Source of the DNA: CAZGVV01 sp964529155
GTDB lineage: Bacteria > Pseudomonadota > Alphaproteobacteria > Rickettsiales > SXRF01
DNA: 51,014 nucleotides
NCBI GenBank assembly: GCA_964529155.1
Contig: CAZGVV010000003.1
Coordinates: 1-51,014, forward strand
Reading direction: 5' to 3'
The translations under genes and the position numbers were made by a program. Of the stretch, positions 1 through 8,260 are shown piece after piece. The notes under the pieces were generated by a model. The model made no database searches, had not been told where the DNA came from, and saw only the letters and a program-made list of their open reading frames with translations. Each line of letters opens with the position of its first letter. The first letter of the stretch is position 1.

Positions 1-116
1 ATAAGCTCCCCAGGTACTGGCAGGATCAATACGAAACCCTGTATGTCGAATTTATTAAAAGCAGCAGAAGCAATCTCAAGAAGCCCGATAGAACTATTGG
101 AGGGCTTTGCATATGA
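1..116 (+). CDS. 3' end of a protein carrying the shared C-terminal ankyrin-associated module (partial)
   Basis: Only the last 37 codons lie in the window, in the third forward frame, ending at the TGA at 114-116. The residues KLPRYWQDQYETLYVEF closely match the C-terminal ends of the two genes at 2989-3495 and 3492-4763, so this is the tail of a third member of the same family. Nothing of its N-terminus is visible; an ankyrin domain upstream is likely by analogy but not seen. Its stop overlaps the start of the vWA gene as ATGA (113-116), which suggests translational coupling and places this gene in the same operon. Confidence 0.75.
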   Translation, partial: KLPRYWQDQYETLYVEFIKSSRSNLKKPDRTIGGLCI

Positions 117-2992
117 CCGATTATAAACACGCGGCGCGCTCTGCCAATGCCATTCTCGGTCTGCCGGATTTACCGGGACTTTCGTCGCTGCCTGCGGATC
201 AGAACAGCAAAGTCTCGTTCATCGAACAACGCATCGAGCTGACTAAACTGCTGCAAGGCACGCTTGAAGCCATGCAGCAGAAGCGCGAACTGAAAAAAAT
301 GATGGAAGATGGCGGAGAAGATAGGGGTGGCATCGCTATCGCGTCAGATCCTCCTGCACACAGTCTGCTTGCTTGGCCGGACGTTGAAAAATATCTGGAT
401 AAAGTCGCCGCTGATGTGCCTACAGCGGAAAAAGCGGAGTTTGATAAGCAACGCGATTTTGTGCGTTATGCATCTGAGCATGGAAAGTTGCCAGACGACG
501 TAGGTAAACTCAACCTCGACCAGCCGGAGCGGCAATTATTGTGGTCAGCGATGCTCATTCATGCCTATGGAAACGAAAAAATCCCACATGAAGAATGGAC
601 GCGCCATCCGCTGGTGAAAGCTGTAACACATAGCGGCTTTGTCGACCATATGTATAACCAGCTAGCCTATCGCTTACCAAGCGAATGCAAAATGGTGCTC
701 GGCGCGCCGGGAAGCTGGTTTTATTTCCAGCCAGATACGAAACAGCCGATGGTCAATCTCGATCTTTGTTATGCACTCATTTGTGGCGGTGGTTTATATG
801 CGCAGCAAGGCAGCTATCTTGGCCATTTTGAGCCGATTGCGCATCATGAAATTGGTCACGCGAAATTCAGCCGCTTTTACCCTGAATCCATGCAGAAACT
901 CTGGAAACGTATGGCGGAGCTTGCGACTAAAGGCGGCATGAAACTTCCAGAATCTTTCATGCCCGATGGCTGGAAAACGCCGCAGTATCCGCTCACCAGC
1001 GAACTTACCATAGACGAATACAAGGAATTTAATGCGCTGAGGACAGAATTCACCCTGCGCCAGAGATTTTGGAATGCCTGCGAAGATAACTGCGTCAACC
1101 GTTATTCAGTAAATCTCGGTGATCCAGAGCATATCAAGGATCCGGCGCAGCGCCATATGGGCAATTTAGCTGATTCGCAGAATGTATTTCGTACGATCAT
1201 TGAAACACAGGAAGCCGTGCGCCATTATCATGATAAATGCATCACAAAACAAAGGACAGATTCTCCTGCCAGCCGCCTGGCGAATTTGGAGAACGCGGTG
1301 AATATGGCGTTTTATTTACGAAACCGCCTTGCACCCGATACGCCGGAAGGCCGTGCCTCTATCGGAATTCAAGATGATCTACTGCCAACCAATAGCTGGA
1401 ACGATATTAAGGCTATTACCAAACGCATTGAAGAATTGCAGCCGCATGCGCTCGATGGGCCGGGGCGGCGCTATCACGTTAAAGACATTCATACCGATGA
1501 AATCCATAATCTGACCTTTGATGGCAAGGCCATATTGTTTAATCGCTGGCGCAATGAGGAAATCGAGAAACTGTTGGCGCTTGCCGATCCTTATATCCAG
1601 AAAATAATGGATGAAAATAAAAAAGAAATCGATCAAAAGGTCGAGAAACTCAAACAAAAAGACGACCAAGGTCGGGGACAGTCGGGCGGCGAAGGCAATG
1701 GCCAGGGGCTTCGCGTCCAAGGATTAAGCGGCGAGCAGGAAGCCGATATGCCCACAGGCACGCCGCAAGGGCAAAAAGGCAAAGCAGACGATGAACCAGA
1801 TAAGGCTGAAGGCGAAACCGCAGGCAGCCGTCGCAAACGTGAAGAAAATGGTCTGTCGCCCGATAATGACCCCAAAAAACCCGTCGTCCAACCTAATTCT
1901 TATCAACATAAACCGCGCAATGCTATGCCCAGCGGCGGTAATCCAGGCCAAGGAGCAAGCAACCAGCCCTCGGCACTTGATAAGGTTGTCCTTGGCGATG
2001 GTCGCAGCTACCGTGAACTGAAGCAAGATCGCGCCTATAAGGAAGCAGTAAAAGAAGCTGCTAGTCAACTTAAAGAAATGTCTGAGAGGGTGCAGCTGCA
2101 CATCACGGAGCAACGCCCACAAGTGTTTGATCTCCCCATTGGCGGCAATATATTGCAGCGGCTAAACCGTGAGCAGGTGCGCAAGCTTACTAATAAGCTG
2201 AATAAAGGAGAAGCAAGGATTGAAGATTTTCGCATTGTGGAGCAGGTAAAAATTACTACTACGCCAGTAACGCATGATATCGTGCTGGTTATTGACGGCT
2301 CAGGCAGCATGGGCGCAGGCATGGGCAGCCGTATGGAAATCGCTATGAAAACGGCTGCATTAATGTATGACGGCATCCGTGAATTGCAAAAACGAGAGCC
2401 GGAACACACACGCTACCGCCTATTCATAAGCCTGTGGGGCGATGGGGAAGATTGGTCGAAAGACAAAGAGGCCACGAAAAAATACCTGATCGCCGAACCG
2501 GGTATGAAAGACGGTGAAGTGGAAGCGCGTATCGAACGCATATTGCACGGTATAGATTCCGGCACGCAGCTCGCACCTGCTTTCCCGAACATGCTAAAGC
2601 GCATGCAAAGACACACCTTGGAGGGTGGCCAACACGGTATGATGCATTTCATCATCCCTTCCGATGGCATGGTATACGACACTGCCGCCACTAAAGACCG
2701 GATGGAGCGTTTGCTAGCCGGCATGCCAAACGCGACCATCGATGCGTTGATTACAGAAAACGCTAGTAATAACGCATTAAAAGAAGTCATCAACCAGTTG
2801 AAAACAAAAGTGAGTAATCGTGACCGCGTGAATGTGGTGGATACTGACTGGCAACATGCCCCATCGCAGGTGGTGGATATGCTGCGCACCCGCCAGCGCG
2901 CCGGTGCTGAAACTTTATATCCCATGACTGAGGAAGAGTTCCAATCCCAACTTTCCGCCAACGCAAGGCGTGTTGGAAGGGATATGCAATGA
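113..2992 (+). CDS. zincin-like metallopeptidase domain plus CobT-type vWA domain protein
   Basis: A 959-residue protein. I chose ATG 113 because GGAGGG at 99-104 sits 8 bases upstream; the in-frame TTG at 107 is too close to that site. The N-terminal half contains HEIGH at residues 245-249, a zinc HEXXH motif, and WNACEDN around residue 324, which resembles the conserved WN-A-D--N segment of predicted metal-dependent peptidases fused to vWA domains (COG3864/DUF2201 type). A Gly/Gln/Lys/Pro-rich linker occupies roughly residues 505-640. The C-terminal vWA domain has an intact MIDAS, DGSGS at 728-732, with later SGT and SDG segments, and resembles CobT/MoxR-partner vWA domains. No cobalamin genes are nearby, so a cobaltochelatase role is unlikely. 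It sits in an operon with a MoxR ATPase, its expected partner. Peptidase activity is inferred, not shown. Confidence 0.8.
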   Translation: MTDYKHAARSANAILGLPDLPGLSSLPADQNSKVSFIEQRIELTKLLQGTLEAMQQKRELKKMMEDGGEDRGGIAIASDPPAHSLLAWPDVEKYLDKVAADVPTAEKAEFDKQRDFVRYASEHGKLPDDVGKLNLDQPERQLLWSAMLIHAYGNEKIPHEEWTRHPLVKAVTHSGFVDHMYNQLAYRLPSECKMVLGAPGSWFYFQPDTKQPMVNLDLCYALICGGGLYAQQGSYLGHFEPIAHHEIGHAKFSRFYPESMQKLWKRMAELATKGGMKLPESFMPDGWKTPQYPLTSELTIDEYKEFNALRTEFTLRQRFWNACEDNCVNRYSVNLGDPEHIKDPAQRHMGNLADSQNVFRTIIETQEAVRHYHDKCITKQRTDSPASRLANLENAVNMAFYLRNRLAPDTPEGRASIGIQDDLLPTNSWNDIKAITKRIEELQPHALDGPGRRYHVKDIHTDEIHNLTFDGKAILFNRWRNEEIEKLLALADPYIQKIMDENKKEIDQKVEKLKQKDDQGRGQSGGEGNGQGLRVQGLSGEQEADMPTGTPQGQKGKADDEPDKAEGETAGSRRKREENGLSPDNDPKKPVVQPNSYQHKPRNAMPSGGNPGQGASNQPSALDKVVLGDGRSYRELKQDRAYKEAVKEAASQLKEMSERVQLHITEQRPQVFDLPIGGNILQRLNREQVRKLTNKLNKGEARIEDFRIVEQVKITTTPVTHDIVLVIDGSGSMGAGMGSRMEIAMKTAALMYDGIRELQKREPEHTRYRLFISLWGDGEDWSKDKEATKKYLIAEPGMKDGEVEARIERILHGIDSGTQLAPAFPNMLKRMQRHTLEGGQHGMMHFIIPSDGMVYDTAATKDRMERLLAGMPNATIDALITENASNNALKEVINQLKTKVSNRDRVNVVDTDWQHAPSQVVDMLRTRQRAGAETLYPMTEEEFQSQLSANARRVGRDMQ

Positions 2993-3495
2993 GTTTCGTT
3001 ACAAAAGAACTAGTAAATGACATGTTTATGGATGCTGCGTCTAACTATGGCTACACCACGCGCATCGCGCCATATAGGGGGCATGGCAATACCTGCAAAT
3101 GGTTGCTGCGCTGTGGAGCGGCGCATGATGGATCACATAAACGAATCACTCAATGGCATGCGCAGATGGCAGAAGCAGCCCGGGCAGCCTTCCTCGGCAA
3201 TGGTGCTGAAATCCCCGCTACCACCTGTCTTACCGGCGGCAGGGTCAGTGAAGCCACTCTTGATGCCTGCGCCACTGGGCAAGTTGGAACGCTTGTGGCC
3301 GCACCGCTGATTCAATCGACCAATCCGGCAGATCGTCAGTTATTTAAGGAGGTGTGGAACTCCCTCCCCATGTACTGGCAGGATCAATACCCAGCCCTGT
3401 ATGTCGAATCTACCAAAGCCGGCGGCTTGAAGCCGCCCATCGGCAAGTATACAGGCCAGCAACGTGGCTCGGATGCAGGGATGTGCATGCTATGA
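2989..3495 (+). CDS. short protein with one degenerate ankyrin unit and the shared C-terminal module
   Basis: A 168-residue protein whose ATG overlaps the vWA stop as ATGA (2989-2992). Residues about 17-48 (beginning AASNYGYTTRIAPYRGHG) look like a single decayed ankyrin repeat fused directly to the C-terminal module found in the next gene. That module, roughly residues 49-148, carries ITQWHAQM, CLTGGRVSEA, LDACATGQ and TNPADRQLF. The DNA from about 3080 to 3431 is nearly the same as 4341-4695 downstream. The simplest reading is a paralogue of the ankyrin gene that lost most of its repeats by recombination. It may still be expressed, because its frame and overlaps with both neighbours are intact. 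I do not recognise the module as a named domain. Confidence 0.7.
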   Translation: MSFVTKELVNDMFMDAASNYGYTTRIAPYRGHGNTCKWLLRCGAAHDGSHKRITQWHAQMAEAARAAFLGNGAEIPATTCLTGGRVSEATLDACATGQVGTLVAAPLIQSTNPADRQLFKEVWNSLPMYWQDQYPALYVESTKAGGLKPPIGKYTGQQRGSDAGMCML

Positions 3496-4695
3496 CAGAG
3501 CTGACACAAGAGCAGAAGAATCAGATGTTGCTGGAGGCTGTGGAATCTGCCGATGTAGATGCCATGCAAGCAGCATTGCTAAAGGGCGCGAACATCAATG
3601 CGAAGGATATATTTGGCAAAACTGCGCTCTTGTCGGCGCTAGAAAGAGGTCATAGCGAAATCTGCCAGAAGCTGATCGACAAGGGTGCGGACATACATGC
3701 AGCGAGTAATTATGGCACCACCGCACTCATCCGGGCGGCAGAAAATGGTCATCACGAAATCTGTCAGGCGCTGATCGAAAAGGACGCGGACATACATGCG
3801 AAGGATAAGTATGGCTACACTGCGCTGATCTGGGCGGCAGCCCATGGCCATAGCGAAATCTGCCAGATGCTGATTGAAAAAGGGGCTAACATACATACGA
3901 CGAATAACTATGGCGACACCGCGCTGATCGCTGCGGCAGAAAATGGCCATAGCGATGCCTGCTATACGCTGATCAATAAGGGCACTAACATAGATACGAA
4001 AAATAACCAGGGCAACACCGCGCTGATCTACGCGGCAGCGAATGGCCTCAGCGAGGTCTGCCAGATGCTGGTCAAAAAGGGAGCGAACATACATGCAATG
4101 AATAACGATGGCGCTACCGCGTTGATCCAGGCGGCAGAAAATGGCCATAGCGATGCCTGCTATACGCTGATGGAAGGGGGAGCAGACATAGACGCGAAGA
4201 ATAGTGTTGGCAACACTGCGCTGATCTGCGCGGCAGCGAAGGGCCTTAGCGATGTCTGCCAAACGTTGATCAATAAGGGCGCGGACATAGATGCGAAGGA
4301 TAATTGTGGCAATAGCGCGCTAATCTGGGCGGAAGCCCATGACCATAGCGATACGGGCAAATGCTTGCTGCGCTATGGGGCAGAGCATAATGGATCGAAT
4401 GAACAGATCACTCAATGGCATGCGCAGATGTCAGAAGCAGCCCGGGCAGCCTTCACCGGTAATGGCTCTGAAATCCCCACCGCCACCGCCTGTCTTACCG
4501 GCGGCAGGGTCAGTGAAGCCATTCTTGATGCCTGCGCCACCGGGCAATTTGGAACGCTTGTGGCTGCGCCGCTGATTAAGTTGACCAACCCGGCAGATCG
4601 CCAGTTATTTGAGGAAGTGTGGGATAAACTCCCCAGGTACTGGCAGCAACAATACGAAACCCTGTATGTGCAATTTACCAAAACCGGCGGCCCGA
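3080..4695 (+). repeat. long direct repeat: module copies at about 3080-3431 and 4341-4695
   Basis: The two segments encode the C-terminal module of neighbouring genes and are highly similar over about 350 bases, differing mainly by scattered substitutions and a 3-base indel in the Ala/Thr stretch before CLTGG. The first 60 bases of the window are the end of a third copy. Recent duplication or gene conversion within the operon explains this best. Confidence 0.75.
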
Positions 4696-4763
4696 GCACA
4701 ACTTTAGGTTATTGTAATGCAAATATAACACAACCACATGGAAAACAAACAAAAATATCGTAA
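3492..4763 (+). CDS. ankyrin-repeat protein with the shared C-terminal module
   Basis: A 423-residue protein. The start is ATG 3492, which overlaps the previous stop as ATGA (3492-3495); an open frame extends further 5' but has no such support. Residues 12-41 form an N-terminal cap, residues 42-272 hold seven full 33-residue ankyrin repeats (consensus G-TALI-AA--GHS--C--LI-KGA-I-AK), and residues 273-300 form a C-terminal cap. Residues about 301-400 are the module shared with the genes ending at 116 and 3495. No signal peptide or membrane segment is visible, so it is probably cytoplasmic. Ankyrin arrays bind proteins, so this is likely a recognition or adaptor subunit for the vWA/MoxR pair; that role is inferred. 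It could instead be an exported host-directed effector, but no secretion signal is seen. Confidence 0.8.
   Translation: MTELTQEQKNQMLLEAVESADVDAMQAALLKGANINAKDIFGKTALLSALERGHSEICQKLIDKGADIHAASNYGTTALIRAAENGHHEICQALIEKDADIHAKDKYGYTALIWAAAHGHSEICQMLIEKGANIHTTNNYGDTALIAAAENGHSDACYTLINKGTNIDTKNNQGNTALIYAAANGLSEVCQMLVKKGANIHAMNNDGATALIQAAENGHSDACYTLMEGGADIDAKNSVGNTALICAAAKGLSDVCQTLINKGADIDAKDNCGNSALIWAEAHDHSDTGKCLLRYGAEHNGSNEQITQWHAQMSEAARAAFTGNGSEIPTATACLTGGRVSEAILDACATGQFGTLVAAPLIKLTNPADRQLFEEVWDKLPRYWQQQYETLYVQFTKTGGPSTTLGYCNANITQPHGKQTKIS
3615..4307 (+). repeat. seven tandem 99-bp ankyrin units with a 198-bp higher-order period
   Basis: Each unit is 33 codons. Units 4 and 6 share the word ENGHSDACYTL and units 5 and 7 share a GLS-VCQ-L pattern. 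At DNA level the stretch starting at 3933 recurs essentially unchanged at 4131, exactly 198 bases later. The array therefore appears to have grown by duplication of unit pairs rather than of single units. Confidence 0.8.
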
Positions 4764-4764
4764 A

Positions 4765-4791
4765 TATAATTTAACCAAATTACAATATAAT
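4765..4791 (+). promoter_or_regulatory. possible internal promoter upstream of the MoxR gene
   Basis: The 47-base gap between the ankyrin gene and the MoxR gene is the only operon junction without an overlap. It is AT-rich and holds two TATAAT hexamers (4765-4770 and 4786-4791). No convincing -35 box lies 16-18 bases upstream of either, so an internal promoter is only a possibility. Confidence 0.25.
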
Positions 4792-4810
4792 ACCCCAAGA
4801 GGAGCAGGTT

Positions 4811-7792
4811 ATGACTATAGAATCAGGAAAAGAGGAAAAGTGGATAGCGCCAGCAATAGAGGATGACCGTTTTGTCCTGCCCACCACGGCCAATGGCGGC
4901 GATATCACCACATTTGACCGGGAATTTCCGCGCTTCCCTTCCATAGACCGCGAAAGCACGGCTGAGCAGTACGAAGGTGATGCCATACGACTCAGCGTCA
5001 TTCCTTGCATGATGGGCCATATGGAAGAGGCGTTGCGCAAGATCGACACACCCAATCTATCCGATCGGATGAGTCGCGAGAAAAACCGTACGCTCGTGTT
5101 AATCAGCGAACCGGGTATGGGTAAAACCACCATGTCGCAAGTGCTAGCAAAAAAAATGAAGGGCAAGCTACATCTAATTAACTGCTTTGATCGCGATATT
5201 AGCGAACTTGTATCTGAAACTACAGTCGATGGACATCATAAATGGGCGAAGCTGGAAGAAACGATAAACGATAAAATTAAGGACGGAACACTGAAAACTG
5301 CCTCATTGAAGGTTGTGAAAGAAAATTTCGACGGGATGACGCGGGATGACGGCACAATTGATTTTGGCAAGGAACCTGAAGATAAAAAAAACACCGCCCG
5401 AGAACGTATGTTGGCGATCCAGGAGATTGCTGAGCATGAAGGTATCATCAGCCGTGGCGGTGTGCATCTTATCAGCAAAGTGCCCGGCCCATTATTTCGT
5501 GCGCTAAAAGAAGCAAAAGAAAGCAAAGTGCCAGTTATTATTGCGCTCGATGAATTCACACGCAGGCGCGATGCGGCAGGTGGCGATCCGCTATTGTATG
5601 AAGTATTAGCCGGAACACGACCGGATCCGGATGATATCACCATTGACGGCGGTAATGGTGAAAAATTTACTCTTTCAAATAAAGATTTACGCCGCAGCAA
5701 TTCGATTGTGATCTTCACAGGTAATTATCAGGATGTACGAGACGACAGAATCAAACCAATGCCTGACGCGCTGAAATCCCGTCTGTCAACCGTCGGCATC
5801 GGCCAAATCGGCCATCGTGATTGGGCGCACCGTATACAGCAGCTTTTGACGGGGCAACCCGTCAGCACTGTCTATCATGCGCAGGAACATCGCTGGCAAG
5901 GCACCGGAGATTATAATGGTGAGCAGCATGATTTTGCGCAATATCTATTCGATCTGCGGGTTCGCGGCCTTGGCGAGGAGGCACAAAAGAACCTGCCGCA
6001 AACCCATTTCAGCTTCCTCAGTGATTGGGCGCGTTTCAAAGACGGCACAGAGCAACTCGCCGGTTTCATGCATGATCTGGCGCAGATGGAAAACCCAAAA
6101 TCGTCACTGTATGATGACAGTGCAGGCGATATCTCGCAGTTATTGGCTGAGGTGCAGAGGGAAGTGCAGCGTCGTCCACAGAACCATCCGGCTGGGGAGA
6201 CACATTTTGACCTTCGCTTAATACAACACTGGCTTGAGGAAGCGATGGACCAACCCGTGCCAAAAACTGAAAAAGGGAAAAAACCTAAACGCAGGCCGGA
6301 CATACTTGTTGCACCAGAAGAAGAATTCGGCACGCGGCTGGTGGAACTGATTCAAAGCAAGGTGAATAAGCTTTACCCCGAAGGCAACCCCCATAACAAT
6401 CACATCCGCGACCATGTGAATATGCTGATGATGAAGCATGGCATTTACTTGCCGGGTAAAAAACCCATTTTACCTACCGGTCAAACCCAGGAAGAAAAGA
6501 AAGAATTAGCTGCATACCATGAAATATTAGATGTGCGAACCACCGGTTCTATTACTTCTATCGCCGAGCTGCTCAATACTCCCCGCGAACAAGGCAAAGA
6601 TGCCACTGTAAAAGCATGGCAGGAAATTCTTGCGCTTTATATTCAGCATGCATACCCCGAACATTTCGAGGAAGGTGTGACATTGAAGCCGGAGCAGGTC
6701 ATTTCCTATACGGCAGTGAAAAATATGTTGGATCATCAGATGCCGGCAATAGCTGGTCAAGTTGCTGCATACAAAAACACCCCGCTCGATATTGTGCCTG
6801 CACTGGAAATCTTACCTCCTTCTGCAGATGCACAGGACACACAATTCTCAGTAAAAATTGCACTCCAGCAGGCGCTTGATCCCAAGAATTTAGCAGATGT
6901 TTTGAGTCGCCTGGATGGTGATATGAAAGCGCCGGTGGTGGCATCATGGAAACGAATGGCGAAAGGCGGGAAAGACGCAAAAGAACAATCCGATCCAAAT
7001 GTACTCAGGCTGCTGATGACTCTGGCACTTCCAGGAACAGCCAAAGATATGATTCCAAAACTGTTTCCAAATATACAGGCGGGTAATATGCCTTCCCTGC
7101 AAATGGCTGCCGCTGCGGATAACGATGCCGGGCTTGCCATTACCAGTTTCCAATCCGGCCTAGATGCAAACGGCAAGCCGGAAATGGTGCAACTGTTGGT
7201 GCGGTTCAAAACCGAACCGGGCAGAGACGGCAAACCGGAGCGCTCCATCGAAAGGGCTGTGCTTATCGGTGACGGTGAACCGATTCCTAAAAAACTCTCC
7301 GAGATGTTGGAAAAAACAGCAAATGTTAGCTATATCAGCCGCAAAGATAAAAATGCAACTAGCATGATTAAAGGCGAAGTGGAGGATATGCTTCGTTACG
7401 GAGAGGAAAGCCGCACAAAGAACCTGCGTGCGGTGCTAGAAAACCAGGATGACATCAAGAAACTTCCTGATGATGCCAAACGCAAAACCCGAATTGATCA
7501 GGAAATTGTCCGTGCAAATCGTGGTCAAACGGTTGAGAGAAACCTACAAGCGGCGCTTATGTTTAATACGCAGATACGTGAGGGTTTCGTGAAGTCGAAA
7601 TTGGACGAGATTCCGGAATTAAAAGCTATTCCTGAGAAAGGTATGCAATTATGCGAGTCGGACACTATCATCCGTTCAGGAAAAATATCTCTCGCTGATA
7701 TGTTGACGCAGGGCAGCAACATGTTCGATCTCGATAACCCAATCATGCTAATACAAGGCGAAATACCACTTCAGCGGGGAGTAAGGTCATGA
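4811..7792 (+). CDS. MoxR-like AAA+ ATPase with long uncharacterised C-terminal region
   Basis: A 993-residue protein with GAGGAG at 4799-4804, six bases before ATG 4811. The AAA+ domain spans about residues 65-345: Walker A EPGMGKTT near 100-107, Walker B IIALDE at 243-248, a sensor-1-like FTGN near 302-305, and ALKSRLS near 320-326 with a candidate arginine finger. About 650 residues follow that I cannot assign to a known domain; they are charged, with no membrane segment. MoxR-family ATPases usually work with a vWA partner to remodel or assemble protein or metal complexes, and the vWA protein encoded at 113-2992 is the obvious partner. Typical MoxR proteins are near 300-350 residues, so this one is about three times the usual length. 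Its stop overlaps the next start as ATGA (7789-7792). Confidence 0.82.
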   Translation: MTIESGKEEKWIAPAIEDDRFVLPTTANGGDITTFDREFPRFPSIDRESTAEQYEGDAIRLSVIPCMMGHMEEALRKIDTPNLSDRMSREKNRTLVLISEPGMGKTTMSQVLAKKMKGKLHLINCFDRDISELVSETTVDGHHKWAKLEETINDKIKDGTLKTASLKVVKENFDGMTRDDGTIDFGKEPEDKKNTARERMLAIQEIAEHEGIISRGGVHLISKVPGPLFRALKEAKESKVPVIIALDEFTRRRDAAGGDPLLYEVLAGTRPDPDDITIDGGNGEKFTLSNKDLRRSNSIVIFTGNYQDVRDDRIKPMPDALKSRLSTVGIGQIGHRDWAHRIQQLLTGQPVSTVYHAQEHRWQGTGDYNGEQHDFAQYLFDLRVRGLGEEAQKNLPQTHFSFLSDWARFKDGTEQLAGFMHDLAQMENPKSSLYDDSAGDISQLLAEVQREVQRRPQNHPAGETHFDLRLIQHWLEEAMDQPVPKTEKGKKPKRRPDILVAPEEEFGTRLVELIQSKVNKLYPEGNPHNNHIRDHVNMLMMKHGIYLPGKKPILPTGQTQEEKKELAAYHEILDVRTTGSITSIAELLNTPREQGKDATVKAWQEILALYIQHAYPEHFEEGVTLKPEQVISYTAVKNMLDHQMPAIAGQVAAYKNTPLDIVPALEILPPSADAQDTQFSVKIALQQALDPKNLADVLSRLDGDMKAPVVASWKRMAKGGKDAKEQSDPNVLRLLMTLALPGTAKDMIPKLFPNIQAGNMPSLQMAAAADNDAGLAITSFQSGLDANGKPEMVQLLVRFKTEPGRDGKPERSIERAVLIGDGEPIPKKLSEMLEKTANVSYISRKDKNATSMIKGEVEDMLRYGEESRTKNLRAVLENQDDIKKLPDDAKRKTRIDQEIVRANRGQTVERNLQAALMFNTQIREGFVKSKLDEIPELKAIPEKGMQLCESDTIIRSGKISLADMLTQGSNMFDLDNPIMLIQGEIPLQRGVRS

Positions 7793-8121
7793 CCAAGCAA
7801 AGCAAACTTACCCAACAGCAAATGAATGCAGCCAAAGCGCTTGCGCCGGAAGCTGCACGGCAACAGGTGCTAAACCGACCTCTTACACAAGTTGGGCTTA
7901 GTCGAATATATGCGGCGATGCAGGGATGGGAAATAGAAGAATTGATGCGTGCAGACGGCATCGTGGAAATTAACTCTGCAGACGCACTTAGCAGCGCCTT
8001 GCAACAAGACAATGAGAGCGCCTTACTGGTGCGTGCCCATACCTGCACATTAGAAAAACTCAAATCTCTTCTCAAAACCGCCAGCTATCCAAGAACGGTG
8101 TTTCTTGAGGTTAAGAATTGA
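7789..8121 (+). CDS. small protein of unknown family, last gene of the vWA/MoxR operon
   Basis: A 110-residue protein whose ATG overlaps the MoxR stop (ATGA, 7789-7792). I do not recognise the family. The sequence is mostly helical in appearance (Gln/Ala/Leu-rich N-terminal half) and has a short segment near residues 75-108 (SALLVRAHTCTLEKLKSLL, then a YPRTVFLEV strand-like end). No signal peptide, membrane segment or cysteine motif stands out. The overlap argues for co-translation with the ATPase, so it may be an accessory or regulatory subunit. The next gene begins 139 bases later with its own promoter-like sequence, so the operon probably ends here. A clear terminator is not visible. Confidence 0.65.
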   Translation: MTKQSKLTQQQMNAAKALAPEAARQQVLNRPLTQVGLSRIYAAMQGWEIEELMRADGIVEINSADALSSALQQDNESALLVRAHTCTLEKLKSLLKTASYPRTVFLEVKN

Positions 8122-8246
8122 TTTTATTTTATAAGCAAGATCACGTCGAAAATCCTCAATTACCCAGCCTATCACCCGCTTAAAACACCAAGAACCCCTA
8201 CAAAATTAGCGACAAACTATTACAATCTATTTTATACAGAAGGGGC

Positions 8247-8252
8247 TATAAT
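8247..8252 (+). promoter_or_regulatory. -10-like TATAAT just before the P-type ATPase start
   Basis: A perfect TATAAT ends 8 bases before the ATG at 8261. A transcript starting about 7 bases downstream would begin at or within a base or two of the start codon, giving a leaderless mRNA. The -35 region is weak: TTACAA at 8220-8225 is 21 bases away, longer than normal spacing. There is no Shine-Dalgarno sequence at usual spacing before ATG 8261. Confidence 0.4.
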
Positions 8253-8260
8253 ACTGCCCC

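Noticed and set aside
113..2992. Cobaltochelatase subunit CobT
   Set aside because: The vWA part is CobT-like, but the N-terminal HEIGH domain, the ankyrin neighbours and the lack of cobalamin genes argue against cobalt insertion.
3615..4307. CRISPR array
   Set aside because: The 99-bp periodic units are coding ankyrin repeats in one open frame, with no constant repeat and variable spacer structure.
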